A stretch of DNA of 64,000 nucleotides, from the NCBI GenBank assembly GCA_027605045.1, contig JAQFWX010000019.1:496001-560000 (forward strand), given 5' to 3'. A program made the translations under genes and the position numbers. Each line of letters starts with the position of its first letter. Positions within the stretch are counted from its first letter, which is position 1. The notes under the pieces are model-generated. The model did not search any database. It was not told the DNA's origin and saw nothing but the letters and a program-made list of their open reading frames with translations. Positions 13,188 through 24,262 of this stretch are shown here, piece after piece. This stretch comes from Phallus indusiatus (lineage: Eukaryota; Basidiomycota; Agaricomycetes; Phallales; Phallaceae).

Positions 13188-14873
13188 ATGGTTAACGTAG
13201 AGCCGATGTGAGTCAAAGGACTATTACACCTCGATGCACCTAATTCGGTTATCGCAGCTTCGGACCTATGCTCATTGGGGTCTTTCTTAACACAATATTA
13301 TATGGTGTAAGTCATTACCGGTTACCTGTGATACGCCGACGTTAGAACTCATTATAATTATTTAAGATTGTAATTGTCCAAGTAAACATCGGCTTTTCAT
13401 TCTTTTCGCACTGCTTATACATCGTATGTAGTCTATCATCTATTATTTAAACTATCCTAAGTAGGTAAAATAATACTCGCTCTCATGATTGAAGCTTATG
13501 CCAACCTTCAGAGATTCAAAATGGATCCGGTATTTCGTAAGTTCATTATGACTTATCGACATTTACGTTCTCTGAATACCCCAGGTCTTGTATTTATTCA
13601 TCTGCGAAACAATAAATACATTGTTGGATATTGGGATGATTTACGAACCACTTGTGGCTCGCTTCGGTAATAGAATTCTGCCATTGCTCGGAACTGGAGA
13701 CTGATCCCGACCTCTAGGGACTGAAAGAGCAGTAACACGGCTTCCTATTTGTATGTAGTTATAAGATTACATATCTGAATTAACTTCACTAAAACATCTC
13801 AAGTGTTTACCGCAGGTACAGCCTCAACGTTTTTCTTTTCTTCCCTGTTTTTACATATTTGTCATTTTGTTTCAGATCCTCTGTTGACGGTAAGTAATAG
13901 TCCCACGTTCACAAAATCTATTTTCATTCCGATTATCATAGGTTCTTATCTCAACACCTGTTCAACTATTTATCTGTTGGAGGATAACCGTCTTACATCG
14001 TCTCTCTAGTATAAAAATCATGCCCGTGTCGTTCCTCATCGCATTCCTGTCTTTGTGTTCATTTTGTAAGGAAGACAAAACTTCTCAATCAGTGTTAATA
14101 TTTAACGCAATAGCTGGAGGGATAGGTGTTACTGTGTACAACGGGAAAATCCCAACATTTGAGCAATTAACCGACTCTCGATGGGCTGTCATCCTTTGGC
14201 TTGTTTCTTCGGCCCTCGCAGATATTCTCATAACGATATGTCTGGTTCTGTCATTGGTAAGCTAGTTAATTTTTTTATTGCAGACATGATTGTCTGATTC
14301 TATTTTAAGAGAAAATGTCGGACCGGCTTTGAAGGAATCGACAACATCGTAAATAGAAACATAAAGCGTAAAGTCAAGTTATCAGAGCCTACATAGCAGG
14401 CTGATTCAAAATCATTTAGTTGCAATCCATACGGGAGCTTTAACTTCATTGTTTACTATTCTAGATTTTGTAGTGTTTCAAGCGGCTGGCACAGTAAGTC
14501 CACCACCTGCACCTTGTCACTGTCCATATTGACTGTTCCCAGAAAACTACAGCGTAAGTTTTTTTTTTTTGCAAACAGATTTGACTTTTAAGGCTGAAAA
14601 ACACCAGCAACTTCACATTCGATTTTGCATTAGCGAAGTTATACACAAATTCCCTACTGTCCACCTTCAACGCTAGAGCATTATCGGAAAAGGACAAAGC
14701 TCAATATAATGTGTTGTTCGGTCCCCAAGAAATCGATGTCTCGGTAGGTAATTAATTTCAATTATATGATTTTCTCTTAGATTTTTTGGCAGTCGCAGTC
14801 TTTGAGGCAAATACCGAGCTCCCAAAGTGACATCGAGTCAATGGCTGAGTTGAAGGACGAGGTTCTCCCGTAA
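13188..14873 (+). CDS. DUF6534 multi-pass membrane protein (paralogue 1)
   Basis: Many small exons join in frame from ATG 13188: MVNVEP, then FGPMLIGVFLNTILYG, SIIYYLNYPK, DSKWIRYF, LYLFICETINTLLDIGM, IYEPLVARFG, SDPLLT, LISTPVQLFICWRI, SLCSFSGGIGVTVY, WAVILWLVSSALADILI, RKCRTGFEGID, a helix (AIHTGALTSLFTILDFVV) and NFTFDFALAKLYTNSLL. The last exon ends LKDEVLP with TAA at 14871-14873. This is the order of the DUF6534 family of Agaricomycetes: about seven helices followed by the signature FDFAL.KLY.NSLL.T.NAR domain. Function is unknown; it is presumably in a membrane. A close paralogue lies at 55446-57258 on the other strand. No frame break is needed if splice sites are chosen as above; the exact exon ends near 13447-13527 and 13790-13890 are the least sure. 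Confidence 0.8.
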
Positions 14874-15060
14874 AATAAAGCGATCAGTGATATATGATTA
14901 GTGGGCGTACTTAGCGCCGTTCACATATTGTATGGTACAGTTGCCCAGAGTCATATAACCTGTACTTGATTTTTGGGAAATTCTGGGAGCAAATGCCATT
15001 TTCGGACAGAAAATAACACATTTTTTCACGTTTTGCAAGTCAATGTGGATGAAGAAAACG

Positions 15061-15755
15061 AAGAAATTAAGAAGGAATGTAGGAAAAGAAAGTAAACACA
15101 GTACCACTGGGTAACTAGTAACTTGGACCAGCCAAGGTGGGTATATACTATTTAATACAATGACAGTCATTAAAAGAAGGTAAGTCGTAGATCGAAGCCG
15201 GGGGAAGAATTGTGGTTTTCAATCTGCTCAACTCCTTCACTGAACAAGTTTTTTTTTCTTCCAAGACCGACAACCGTCACCCAACTCAAAAAAGAGATTG
15301 AAAAAAAAAAATCCAAAAGCTGCCATTTAATGAGATCAAGGGTGGCTAATTTCTGAAACATATCTCACCCGATTACTGCTTGTTTTGAGAAATCTGGCTC
15401 AAAACCGACCGCGTCGGCAATTGTTGAGGGAGAGCGGAACTACCAGCTCTCGGCCTCGGGTTGGTTCCTGCGAACGAAGTTGCAATAGAACCTGCGGCAC
15501 CTGTGGGATTTTTCTCTTAGGGGTACATGTAAGCGATTTGAGATAGCATAGCGTCAAATGAAACTGCACTTGGAGGTTGTTTGGGTTGGGGGGATGTCGT
15601 ATTTTGAGAATTGCTTTCTCTTCTGTTCATGAAGGAATGTTGAAAAATGATCGAAATTGTTAAAGACCGGCTTTGAAAAGTTAATGAAAGGAAAGATTCA
15701 GAGAAGGAATAATGAATGGAAGGAAAATCTGGGGAATTTGAAGTCCAATAAAGCT
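15061..15755. repeat. Left arm of long inverted repeat
   Basis: This segment reads as the reverse complement of 16095-16778. Matching landmarks include the ACCACTGGGTAACTAGTAAC region, the GAAATCTGGCTCAAAACCGA region and GTTAAAGACCGGCTTTGAA near 15659. Similarity is high in the outer and middle parts and weaker at the inner end. No transposase frame is seen in the arm. Confidence 0.85.
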
Positions 15756-16094
15756 CCTTATATACTTTCCATGTTGTATCATCTTATTCGTTCCAACGTT
15801 CACCACGCTCTGCGCGACAAAAGTATGGTCCGTGAAATATCACAAAGACCAATCTTCACAACGGAAGACCCAAAGGATAGTCGCATCGTGTATCCCTGAA
15901 TGGAACACGAAGATACGACAACACAATGGAAACTCATTGTAAACGTCTGCCAGAAAGGAGTGTGGTCGCGGTCAGGTAAAAAGACAAAGCAAAAGAGCGC
16001 TGACGCCGGGATGCCCCGATGAGTCCACAATGGCATTCGGCAACTTCAGGTTCTTTTGTGTTTGTTTCCAGGAATAACAACACAGAAAGCGTAG
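15756..16094. other. Spacer between inverted-repeat arms
   Basis: About 340 bp of unique sequence between the two arms. Its open frames are short and unrecognised. If the pair is a mobile element, this is too short to encode a transposase. Confidence 0.5.
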
Positions 16095-16778
16095 AGGGGC
16101 TATGATTGAACTCCATGCCCCAGATATTTCTTCCATTCATCATTTCTTTTTTGAATCCTTCCTCTCATTAACTTTTCAAAGCCGGTCTTTAACAATTTCG
16201 ATCATTTTCCAACATTCCTTCATGAACAGAAGAGAAAGCAATTCTCAAAATACGACATCCCCCCAACCCAAACAACCTCCAAGTGCGATTCGTCTGACGA
16301 TAAATCATTCTTGTGGAATGATACCCGCCTAAGAGAAAAATCCCGCGGGTGCCGCAGGTTCTATTGTAACTTCGTTCGCAGGAACCAACCCGAGGCCGAG
16401 AGCTGGTAGTTCCGCTCTCCTTCAACAATTGCCAACGCGGTCGGTTTTGAGCCAGATTTCTCAAAACAAGCAGTAACAAGTTTCAAAATTTAACCACCTT
16501 TCCGCTCATTTTACATAATGAGCAGCTTTAGACTATCTTTTCAATCTCTTTTGGATTGAGTGACCGTTGCCGGTTTTGGAGACAAAAAAAAAAGTTCAGC
16601 GAAGGAGTTGAGCAGATTGAAAATCACAATTATCCCCCCGGCTTCGATCTACGACTTACCTTCTTTTAATGACTGTCATTGTATCAAATAGTATATACCC
16701 ACCTTGGCTGGTCCAAGTTACTGGTTACCCAGTGGCACTGTATTTACCTTCTTTTCCTACATTCCTTCTTAATTTCTT
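16095..16778. repeat. Right arm of long inverted repeat
   Basis: Reverse complement of 15061-15755. It ends at AATTTCTT (16771-16778), which matches AAGAAATT at 15061-15068. The sequences outside the two ends do not show an obvious target-site duplication. A few short indels and substitutions separate the arms, including a differing stretch near 15530-15570 against 16290-16335. Confidence 0.85.
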
Positions 16779-18545
16779 ACCTTGGCTGATCACCGGATAC
16801 GTACCTACTCTCATTCTCTTTAAAGTAAGCTTGAGAGCGCCGGCATCCCCTTGTTGATGATCGCGCTCCAACAGAGTTGGGCACCGGGAATGCTTGTGAC
16901 GTTCCTATAAAATAATCGCGACGCGATCTCGAGGAGGTAACCCCTCAAAATATGAGAAGGTGCACATGAGTGGGGCGAGCTTGGGGTTGATGATGTTGTC
17001 GTGTCTGGGTGCGAGTATTTATACTGAGCGCAATAGGACGTCCATACTGTGGACAAAGCTGAACGTCCGAGAACAAGGAACGCGTCCTCCCTCACATCTG
17101 GACACGAGCGTTCGGATAACCGCGTGTTCCACGCTGTCCACATAGTCTTGAGTCCAAAAATCGCAGGACACCCGACATCTGTGACGACGAACCCTCCAAA
17201 ACGAAATTGAGTCCTGACAGATCCCGATGGTCTTTGAATTGAAGAGCTGTGGAACCAAAATCTATTAGTGTTCAAGGTCAAAAATATATTTGTTACAAAG
17301 CAAATCTTACTCAGACAATGTTCGTTAGGTGCGTTTTGGCCGGTCCTTTTCGATTTTGTTAGTAATGCTGAAAGCGCTGTACTCCTTGAACTGACGAATC
17401 ATGTTCATCACTGCTTTCAATTATTTTGTGATTTTGGACGATTGCTCGAGCTCAAAGTTCGTTTTATTGCATTTTTCGTTTCCCTTCTTACGTTTGAGAC
17501 CTCATTATGTGAAAAGATTATATTCTGTTTTGTATTATGAGCAAGAAACTCGTTTCTAAGTAGGGGGAAATTTCCTAGAAATTTCATCAGCTGAAAGGAA
17601 AATTAGGAACTGATTGGATGAACTTGCGATTTCCAACCCCATAATGAATAATTCGAAACTTGCATATTGAGACAGCTGTATAAACAACACAACATGCAAT
17701 CTGAACACGACGGTGACGCAACGGAAGAAAGGCTGAAAAGCAACTTGAACCGGCTACTTTTGTCCGCCTACTGTCACAAGCGCTCCGGTAGTTTGCGGGT
17801 AGCTCTTGCATTTCTTTCTTGCCCTATTGCACTCTTTTCTTTTCGATGGTGTGATAATCTCTTGTCATCACACCTATTTTCATCTTGATCGTTTTGACTT
17901 TGGTAGCACATGATCCGATCGGCGATACTTGACACTGTTGTTTTTGCGAAGTAGTTCTTCGTCATTTTTCAAATCGATTTTCGTAGTCAGTACGATTGAA
18001 AGTGTGGCGAAAATAATGACTATCGATCGGGCCGTCTTTTATCAATTTTTTTTATTTCAGAGACTGTTTTCATTTATTTTCTGAAGCGCATTAAATTACC
18101 ACTGGCGTTGACAGATGATTGTCACCTGAAAACAACTACTAGTAAAGGTTTCACGAGTTAGAGAGAAACATTGTGATCGGTTCATCGGTTAATATTAACC
18201 TCGCACTCATATTTCATCGCTTACAGAAATGAACCTTCTTTCCTAATTTCCAATCAATTTTTTGGGAGAATCCGAGAGTCGAGGGTGGTGGTCTCAGAGC
18301 TGTAGCCTCACGGGTCTGGGAGAACCGGACCCGGTTTCAACCGATTATCGATGCCTATAATTATCTAACTCAGACTTCATCGATCTCAAATTGTATAAAA
18401 GACGCTTTGAGTCGCGCAACAGCACTCATGGAAGCGACTTCGTTGAAGGTTCAAGCTCAAGGTTCAAGCTCGTTTGGTATATACATATGGTTCAATCAAT
18501 TATATTTTCATAACGATAAACAAGTCTCAACCAAAGGTGATGTCG
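16779..18545. other. Long stretch with no convincing gene
   Basis: About 1.77 kb. The longest open frame (16820-17281, minus, 153 residues) is rich in Ser, Thr and Cys and resembles no family I know. A palindrome-like GGACCCGG region sits near 18330. Nothing else could be supported. Confidence 0.4.
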
Positions 18546-19379
18546 TCATTCTTGTGCATTGTCATCTTTCTTTTTCAACTCCTTTTTCAACACAAAACAA
18601 TCCGGAGGAAGACCTTCCGTATCATATGGCTCAAGGTTTCGGAAAATCGAGGGTTCAGGCTGTGAGGGATGTCGATGGTTTAGTTGGACGGTGATATTTT
18701 TGAAAGACGACACATACCCGTGGAGGTGGAGGGCGAGACCACGCTAGTTCAAGTGCACTTTGTATTGCATTGGTGTGCGATTGAAGCTGCAGGATCTAGG
18801 ATAAAAACGGAATCGTGGGGCTGAACCCACAGAAAATCACGTACCGTGTCTCCTGGATCTTTGATAAAAGAAGGGGAATGCGGATCAACAGTGCTGAATG
18901 ACCCAACAACCCCCTCTTCCACCGGTACGTAATTTTCAAAATAGTGAACGTAAGAATTTTGCTGAATAGAGACCAGATAAGTCAATTATATTGAGGAGGT
19001 TTGTTTTCCACGTACTTGATGCCACTCATCGTAGCCCTCGAAACTTTCGCGAAACTGTCGCAATGCAGCTAGATCGATGTCGAGGGCATCCTCAGGTGAG
19101 TCGGTGAATTGAGAGTACTAAGGTCATGATGAATCAAAGGATGCACACGATTTGACTGAGAATGGATCATACTGTGTCTGTGTCATCTTCGTAAGTGAAG
19201 TGTCCTGCACTATACAGTGAATCGTACTCCAATAGTACTTCCTCCACCAAATCTCGAGTCGGAGGTTCCGCCTCAGCCTCAGAGGGATGAGTTCCAAATG
19301 AGAATGATGCTGAATCCAGGACCTTAAGGTCCACATCCATCGTCGAGTATTGGGGGGTCGATGGTTGGGAGTCGGCCAT
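18546..19379 (-). CDS. Acidic orphan protein
   Basis: Five exons join in frame on the minus strand with good GT..AG sites, starting MADSQPSTPQYSTMDVDL at 19379. Next come DLVEEVLLEYDSLYSAGHF, SPEDALDIDLAALRQFRES, HYFENYVPVEEGVVGSF, a short LQSHTNAIQSALELAW exon, and a last exon ending ELKKKDDNAQE with TGA at 18546-18548. The product is about 210 residues, acidic at the N-terminus and lysine-rich at the C-terminus, with no signal peptide or membrane segment. I do not recognise the family. The intact frame across four introns is the main evidence that it is real. An alternative upstream start (MFFPDCDQQHI) would use an ATG at 19412. Confidence 0.6.
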
Positions 19380-20260
19380 GATATGCTGTTGGTCGCAATC
19401 AGGAAAGAACATTTCAAACGATCACCAAAGACGAGGCTGGAGAATTTATAGTCAAAGAGAGGGAGACTCATTTCTCTTATAACGGGTTTGGAATGTCAAT
19501 TGAACGGGTGGACTGAGTGGTTGGTGGACGTGATCCGTTAGTACTTTAGTGTTGGACCAGGCTTAGGCTGGTACTAGAGGGTCCAGCGATGCAAAAGGAC
19601 GTCGGACATTCTGAAGCTCGTTTGGCGTGAAAACGCCATAATTCCAAAATCCATACCGTGACGAGCACCCGCAGTTTTAGAACTAAGATCGATGTCTATA
19701 ATATTAGTACCACAGGCACACCTGCTTGAACTTTGCCTGCTTTATATTTGAAAGAGAATTGATTTCATTTCCTCATTAGTGTTAATGAAACCATCGACTG
19801 AGCAATTACTACAACATACACACATAATATAATTTAACTCTCAGAAGCACGACTCCATCCGCCCCAGATGTCGATCTACTACTAGTAGTTTCCAGTCCAT
19901 CACGAATAAGTAAATGACCCATTTAGCACGTTTGTTCTTTCGTGGGGTCATGACGGAGAGGAAAAATTAATCATCGGGACAAAAATATTATCCTCCTGTG
20001 CTCGTCAGCAACCTGTGAAGGCAATGTGAAGTCGATGTAAAGGCTGAATTTTGAGTTTCGCGTAAGTAGCGGCGGCGTAATCATCCCGGATTCGAGTGAA
20101 GACCGGAGAAGTTTCCCACGAAACTCCGCAACGCCCAAGCGCTCGCCGCTGACGAGCTCAACAACGTACAGAGGCGGCACGACACGTCGTCAGGGAAAAC
20201 AAGGCTATTATGATTTATTATGATCCTTTCTTATTCAAAGTAAGATGCATTGGCATTTTA
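19380..20260. other. Intergenic, no gene seen
   Basis: The only open frame of note, 19971-20180 on the minus strand, is 69 residues and unrecognised. A short direct-repeat-like AGGCTTAGGCTGG lies near 19559. No named feature. Confidence 0.35.
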
Positions 20261-20602
20261 CCCTATCAACATTTCCAGGTAATTTACAGCACAATCCGAC
20301 GTCAATCCTAACTAACCTTTGGTACGTTCCCAATTTCTCCTGCTTTCTTGACAAACTGATGACGGACGACCGCAAGGAGAGATTTCCTTCCCCTCATACT
20401 ATCGTTTTATTTCGAAAATATGTACCTTCGGACTCAGTCATCCCACCTACGATATCTGTTTGAAGGCTGGGACCGGGGAGAGTACGACCAATGGCAAGGA
20501 CTCCAAGAGAATTGGAGCAAAATAGGGCGTTTCCGCGCTCCAAAGCCTAATTTGCATACCAGGATATTACAACAACTTGGTCTACAGGTTATTCATGTGT
20601 AA
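20261..20602 (+). pseudogene. Broken C-terminal copy of the adjacent kinase gene
   Basis: Conceptual translation gives VPNFSCFLDKLMTDD and IVLFRK in one frame, then GWDRGEYDQWQGL and RFRAPKPNLHTRILQQL in another. These match VPMLAPFLDSLITDN, IFFEK, GWQPGEHDRWRDL and SFRAPMPSLYTKTLRQL of the gene at 20882-22491, in the same order. The match needs a frameshift near 20410-20430 and no upstream kinase core is present. It is a tandem, 5'-truncated relic left of the fuller gene. Divergence between the two is considerable, so the duplication is not recent. Confidence 0.7.
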
Positions 20603-20881
20603 TTCGGCCTTTATTATAATTTGAACACTGCTGAAAATCTCGATGATCGGCGAGTTATACTATGCTCAGATGATCTTTCGGCCTCGATTTTTCATGAGAC
20701 AAGTGATAAAAAGAAAGAGCAAAGGAGATAACTTATTTTTTTTCCACCAACGTTTTCAAGTCGGGGAGCGGGATTGGGACCGATCGCGTTATCACGATTC
20801 ACGACGCGCGTCTCACCACGACAGGCGCTACGCGGTACGTTCCTTTGAAGTTTGAACTTCACTCTCAGATTTGCTCATCAT

Positions 20882-22491
20882 ATGTTTTGGTCCCGGAAAC
20901 ATGAAAAACCCGTTTTTTTGGATGATGGTGTAAGTCTCGTAAATATGTGCATTCTTGGACGCCATTAAAATTGTTTCAGAACATAGAAGCGGTGCTCGCT
21001 AGAAATGCCGAAGTCATTGAAATCTGGGAAGAGTTGCGTACCTGGTTCTCGGAACAAGGATACACGCTTTATGAGATACAACACTGGGGCGCTTGTCGAC
21101 CATTGAACAAAACTGACGATGATGTGTTTAAATGATCTGGTAGAAACGGACGCAAAGATGAACCACCCAAATGGCCGTATGCTTACTACGGCGGTGATAA
21201 CCTTTACCATGTCACTCATCCATTCGAAGCTAATCTCACGGTAAATCTCCATCTCAGTCCATCTCAGTCAAAATCACTCAGTTTACATCCGTTTTCTGAC
21301 ATCTGAGAAGAACAAGGTTTGCTTTGCACAAGATCGTGAAGGTCGACATGTCGCTATTAAGAGATTGGAGGTACTAGAAAACACTGAAGAAATACGTATT
21401 AATCGATGGCTATACGAGCACAAAAACGAAGCCGAAGAAAACTGCATACTCCCGATCATTGAAATCATGGAATATAAAGATCAATCTTTCGCTGTAATGC
21501 CCAGGTACGCACCGGTTTTTTGTCACTTTTGAGAGCTTGTTTTGACTTATCCAACGCAGGTGGGGCGAGAGTCCATGCGAACTCCATACAATTGGAGAAA
21601 TCATGGTGTTTATTCATTGCCTTTTGAAGGTGAGTGAGATTATTTTTTGATTTCTGGCCTCTAATCACTGCAGGCGGTAAACTTCTTACACACACACGGG
21701 ATCATCCACCGCGTACGTTAATGAATCAAAACGAAGTATCATTAATTGAGAGTATTGTCAAATAGGATATAACGGAAGCCAATATTCTCATAAATCATTT
21801 TGGCTGCTACGGGCGTACGGAATACAATTGGCTGCGACCTATATTGCTAGCAGAAGGAAAATTAACCTTTGCTCTCTTCGACTTCGATTTATCCCTCATG
21901 CTTTCCCCTGAAGAGCGGCGTCTACCGTCTTGGAGATCCTTTGAGATCATGAACATAACATGGCCAAATGACACGCGTCAAGGAGAACTCGATTACGATC
22001 CTTTCCTTTTTGAAATGGGATGTATTGGTATTGAACTGTGTAGTTATTATCAGGTGACGTTCGTGAACTACACCTATATATGAGGAAAACTGACAGAAAA
22101 ACAGCATTATATCCCAATAGTACCGATGTTGGCCCCATTTCTTGATAGTTTAATCACCGATAATTTGGATAGAAGATATAATTCCACACAAGCTCTCATC
22201 TTTTTTGAAAAAATGTGCGGAGAGTTGACCCCAACACAGCTCGCAACGAAGGTTACCCCACGCACATATACTGACGGCTGGCAGCCAGGAGAGCATGATC
22301 GATGGCGCGACCTTCCAAGGGATTTTCTGGAAAAATGGGGCAGTTTCCGTGCTCCGATGCCAAGTTTATATACCAAAACTCTGAGACAGCTATGTACTAC
22401 GTACTGGGGCATACGGTTTGTCACTTACGCTAGGCGGGTCATTAGAGTATTCAAAATTTTCGCTCTAAGCTTGGAAAAGACAAGCTGCTGA
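20882..22491 (+). pseudogene. Divergent protein-kinase gene with in-frame TGA
   Basis: Exon 1 (20882-20929, MFWSRKHEKPVFLDDG) joins 20980-21240 by a clean GT..AG intron. Downstream exons give GRHVAIKRLEV (the ATP-binding lysine), a hinge region with VMPRWGE, VNFLHTHGIIHRDITEAN (the HRD catalytic loop with its Asn), then LFDFDLSLML where kinases normally have DFG, and a C-lobe ending at TGA 22489-22491. This looks like a mushroom-expanded kinase-like family with an N-terminal extension. The one defect is TGA at 21133-21135 in exon 2; reading continues in the same frame through SGRNGRKDEPPKWPYAYYGG up to the next donor at 21241. No intron I can draw removes the stop. Restart at a later ATG would lose the N-terminal extension. 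The metal-binding loop is altered (DFD), so activity is doubtful even without the stop. Confidence 0.65.
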
Positions 22492-23000
22492 TTGTTTTCG
22501 TCTCTTAACTACAATTTCTGCACTAATGTGAGATTCAGCGGGTCCGTAATAAATTTATCTTTTTGAATGATATCTAATATGTCTGGAAATTAATTTTGCG
22601 AAGTTTAAGTTACATGAACCACGCAAAGAAAAAGGGAATAAACAAAGGGTATTGAAGGGTATCAAATGTAAAGGGTATCGTAGCCTTTGACAACGTGCAT
22701 GACAAAAAAAAACGAAAAAAAAAACAGGCTACTAAGAGAAAAGAAATAAAAAGGAAATGGAACAAAGAACGAATATGAACTAAGAAAATAAGACACAAGA
22801 AGGGAGACGAAGAGGGAAGTGTAGATGAGCTTGATGTCTGACTGGGGTTATATTCTCGTCTAGATGCCAAGACAGACATGGGGAAATGGAACAAACCGAG
22901 GAGACGTGGGTACCGCGTTATTGTCATTTTTTGGCTTGAAAGGAGAAAAATGTCCTTCATATGATACCGGGCAGCAGAGCATTCACCGAAAACGTTAAGA
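22492..23000. other. Intergenic, A-rich, no gene seen
   Basis: Convergent spacer between the kinase locus (+) and the orphan gene (-). It contains A-rich runs near 22705-22760. An overlapping minus-strand frame (22610-23236) is low complexity, rich in Phe and Ser, and judged to be noise. Confidence 0.4.
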
Positions 23001-23837
23001 TTACCACTGTGTAGAGGTGGAAGTGCGAGATCCAGAAGCGTAGGAATACAAACTTCGATGCTCATACGACGTGTTTTGGATGTGTCTATTAATTGGTTCA
23101 CAAGTGTTTTCGGAAGTGACACTGGTAGCTCGCGTCGGGTCCCAATTTTGGTCATAGGACTGGGCATTATCGATTTGAACAGCCTTAGGAAGCGTTCGCG
23201 ATCGCGTGCTTTTCCAGTCCTTTTGATGAGCAGCATAACTATTACGTATATTTTCTGCTTCTCTCAACTTCTTGATTGAGGACGGACCAGGGCGGGGACG
23301 GGATGCTGAAGCAGGGACCAGGGTACGGTGGTCATCGTACGCAAACTCATCAGGTCCAATGTATTTACTTGAAGACTCGGGGACAGGATGTACCGACGCA
23401 GGAAAAGTATATAATGGGCGAGGTTGATCAGTTACTCCCCACGACTCGAAAGTCGCCTCATCGCTTCTACCAAGCAGCCACGTTATACGGGGCCGAACAT
23501 TGTAGGTGCAAAGCCCGTAGGCTTCAATCCGCTTCAAAACACGATCAAAACAACGTAAGTGTTTAGATAAGGTTGTTTTGGCATTCCAACCTATCAACGC
23601 TTCGTCTTGGTTGAGGGCTCTGGTCAATGGGAAAGCATCCATCACTAGGCAGCGAAAGACTTTGGGTTCGAATTCCGTTATGGCGCGATGGATGTCGGTA
23701 TCAGTGTAAGGTATACTGTGGATGTCCTGCTTGAGGCGGATGAACGGGGTTGTGATTTGGGTTACAGCAGTCTGCAGGTCAACAGCCAAAACCTCTCGCA
23801 GTTCAGAGGTCGCAGAAGGGTTTGAAAAACGCGACAT
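23001..23837 (-). CDS. Orphan protein, single exon
   Basis: One uninterrupted frame of 278 residues from ATG 23835-23837 (MSRFSNPSATSELREVL). The first 130 residues look folded: LQTAVTQITTPFIRLKQDI, YTDTDIHRAITEFEPKVF, KHLRCFDRVLKRIEAYGL. The rest is polar and probably disordered (PASASRPRPGPSS and similar). There is no signal peptide, membrane segment or known domain. The frame is open upstream of 23837 but has no earlier ATG. A degenerate copy of the N-terminal part lies head to head on the plus strand at 23969-24262, which suggests that this part was once a real coding unit and was duplicated. Function unknown. Confidence 0.55.
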   Translation of the reverse strand: MSRFSNPSATSELREVLAVDLQTAVTQITTPFIRLKQDIHSIPYTDTDIHRAITEFEPKVFRCLVMDAFPLTRALNQDEALIGWNAKTTLSKHLRCFDRVLKRIEAYGLCTYNVRPRITWLLGRSDEATFESWGVTDQPRPLYTFPASVHPVPESSSKYIGPDEFAYDDHRTLVPASASRPRPGPSSIKKLREAENIRNSYAAHQKDWKSTRSRTLPKAVQIDNAQSYDQNWDPTRATSVTSENTCEPINRHIQNTSYEHRSLYSYASGSRTSTSTQW

Positions 23838-23968
23838 TGTTGGTGAGGCAGGAGGCAAGGTGATAGTGAAGATTGGTGAAGAAGTAGGTATGAAATTGAA
23901 CACGCAGAAGCATCGAGCGAGTGTTTTATGCAATGGTAATTGGACGCGTTAGTCACGCATAGAAACAC

Positions 23969-24262
23969 TTGGACACGGTGACTGGACGCACCCAAATTGC
24001 AATTACGTTCGTCCACCTTAAGCAGGACCTCTGCAATATCCCTTACACTCATACCAACGTCCATCGCGTTATAACGGAATTTGGACCCAAAGTTTTCCGC
24101 CGCCTGGTGATGGATGCTCTCTCGTTTGCCCGGACCAAGCTCAACCAAGAGGGAACTTTTGGTAGTTTGGAATGCTTAAACAAACCTATATAAACAATTA
24201 CGCTGTTTGAATCGCGTTATAAGTGAATTGAAATATACGAGCTTTGCACCTACAATCTCCAA
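23969..24262 (+). pseudogene. Inverted partial copy of the orphan gene at 23001-23837
   Basis: On the plus strand this reads TFVHLKQDLCNIPYTHTNV, then VITEFGPKVFRRLVMDAL, matching FIRLKQDIHSIPYTDTDI and AITEFEPKVFRCLVMDAF of the neighbouring minus-strand gene. After about 60 residues the frame shifts; the remaining similarity (LRCL.RV, then YTSFAPTI at the DNA level GCTTTGCACCTACAAT) is out of frame and with stops. The two copies are inverted, with only about 130 bp between them. Confidence 0.75.

Noticed and set aside
16820..17281. 153-residue minus-strand frame
   Set aside because: Composition is Ser/Thr/Arg-rich, an overlapping frame is as long, and there is no family resemblance or intron support.
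22610..23236. 208-residue minus-strand frame
   Set aside because: It overlaps the better supported gene 23001-23837 in another frame, and its end is a low-complexity Phe/Ser run from A-rich DNA.
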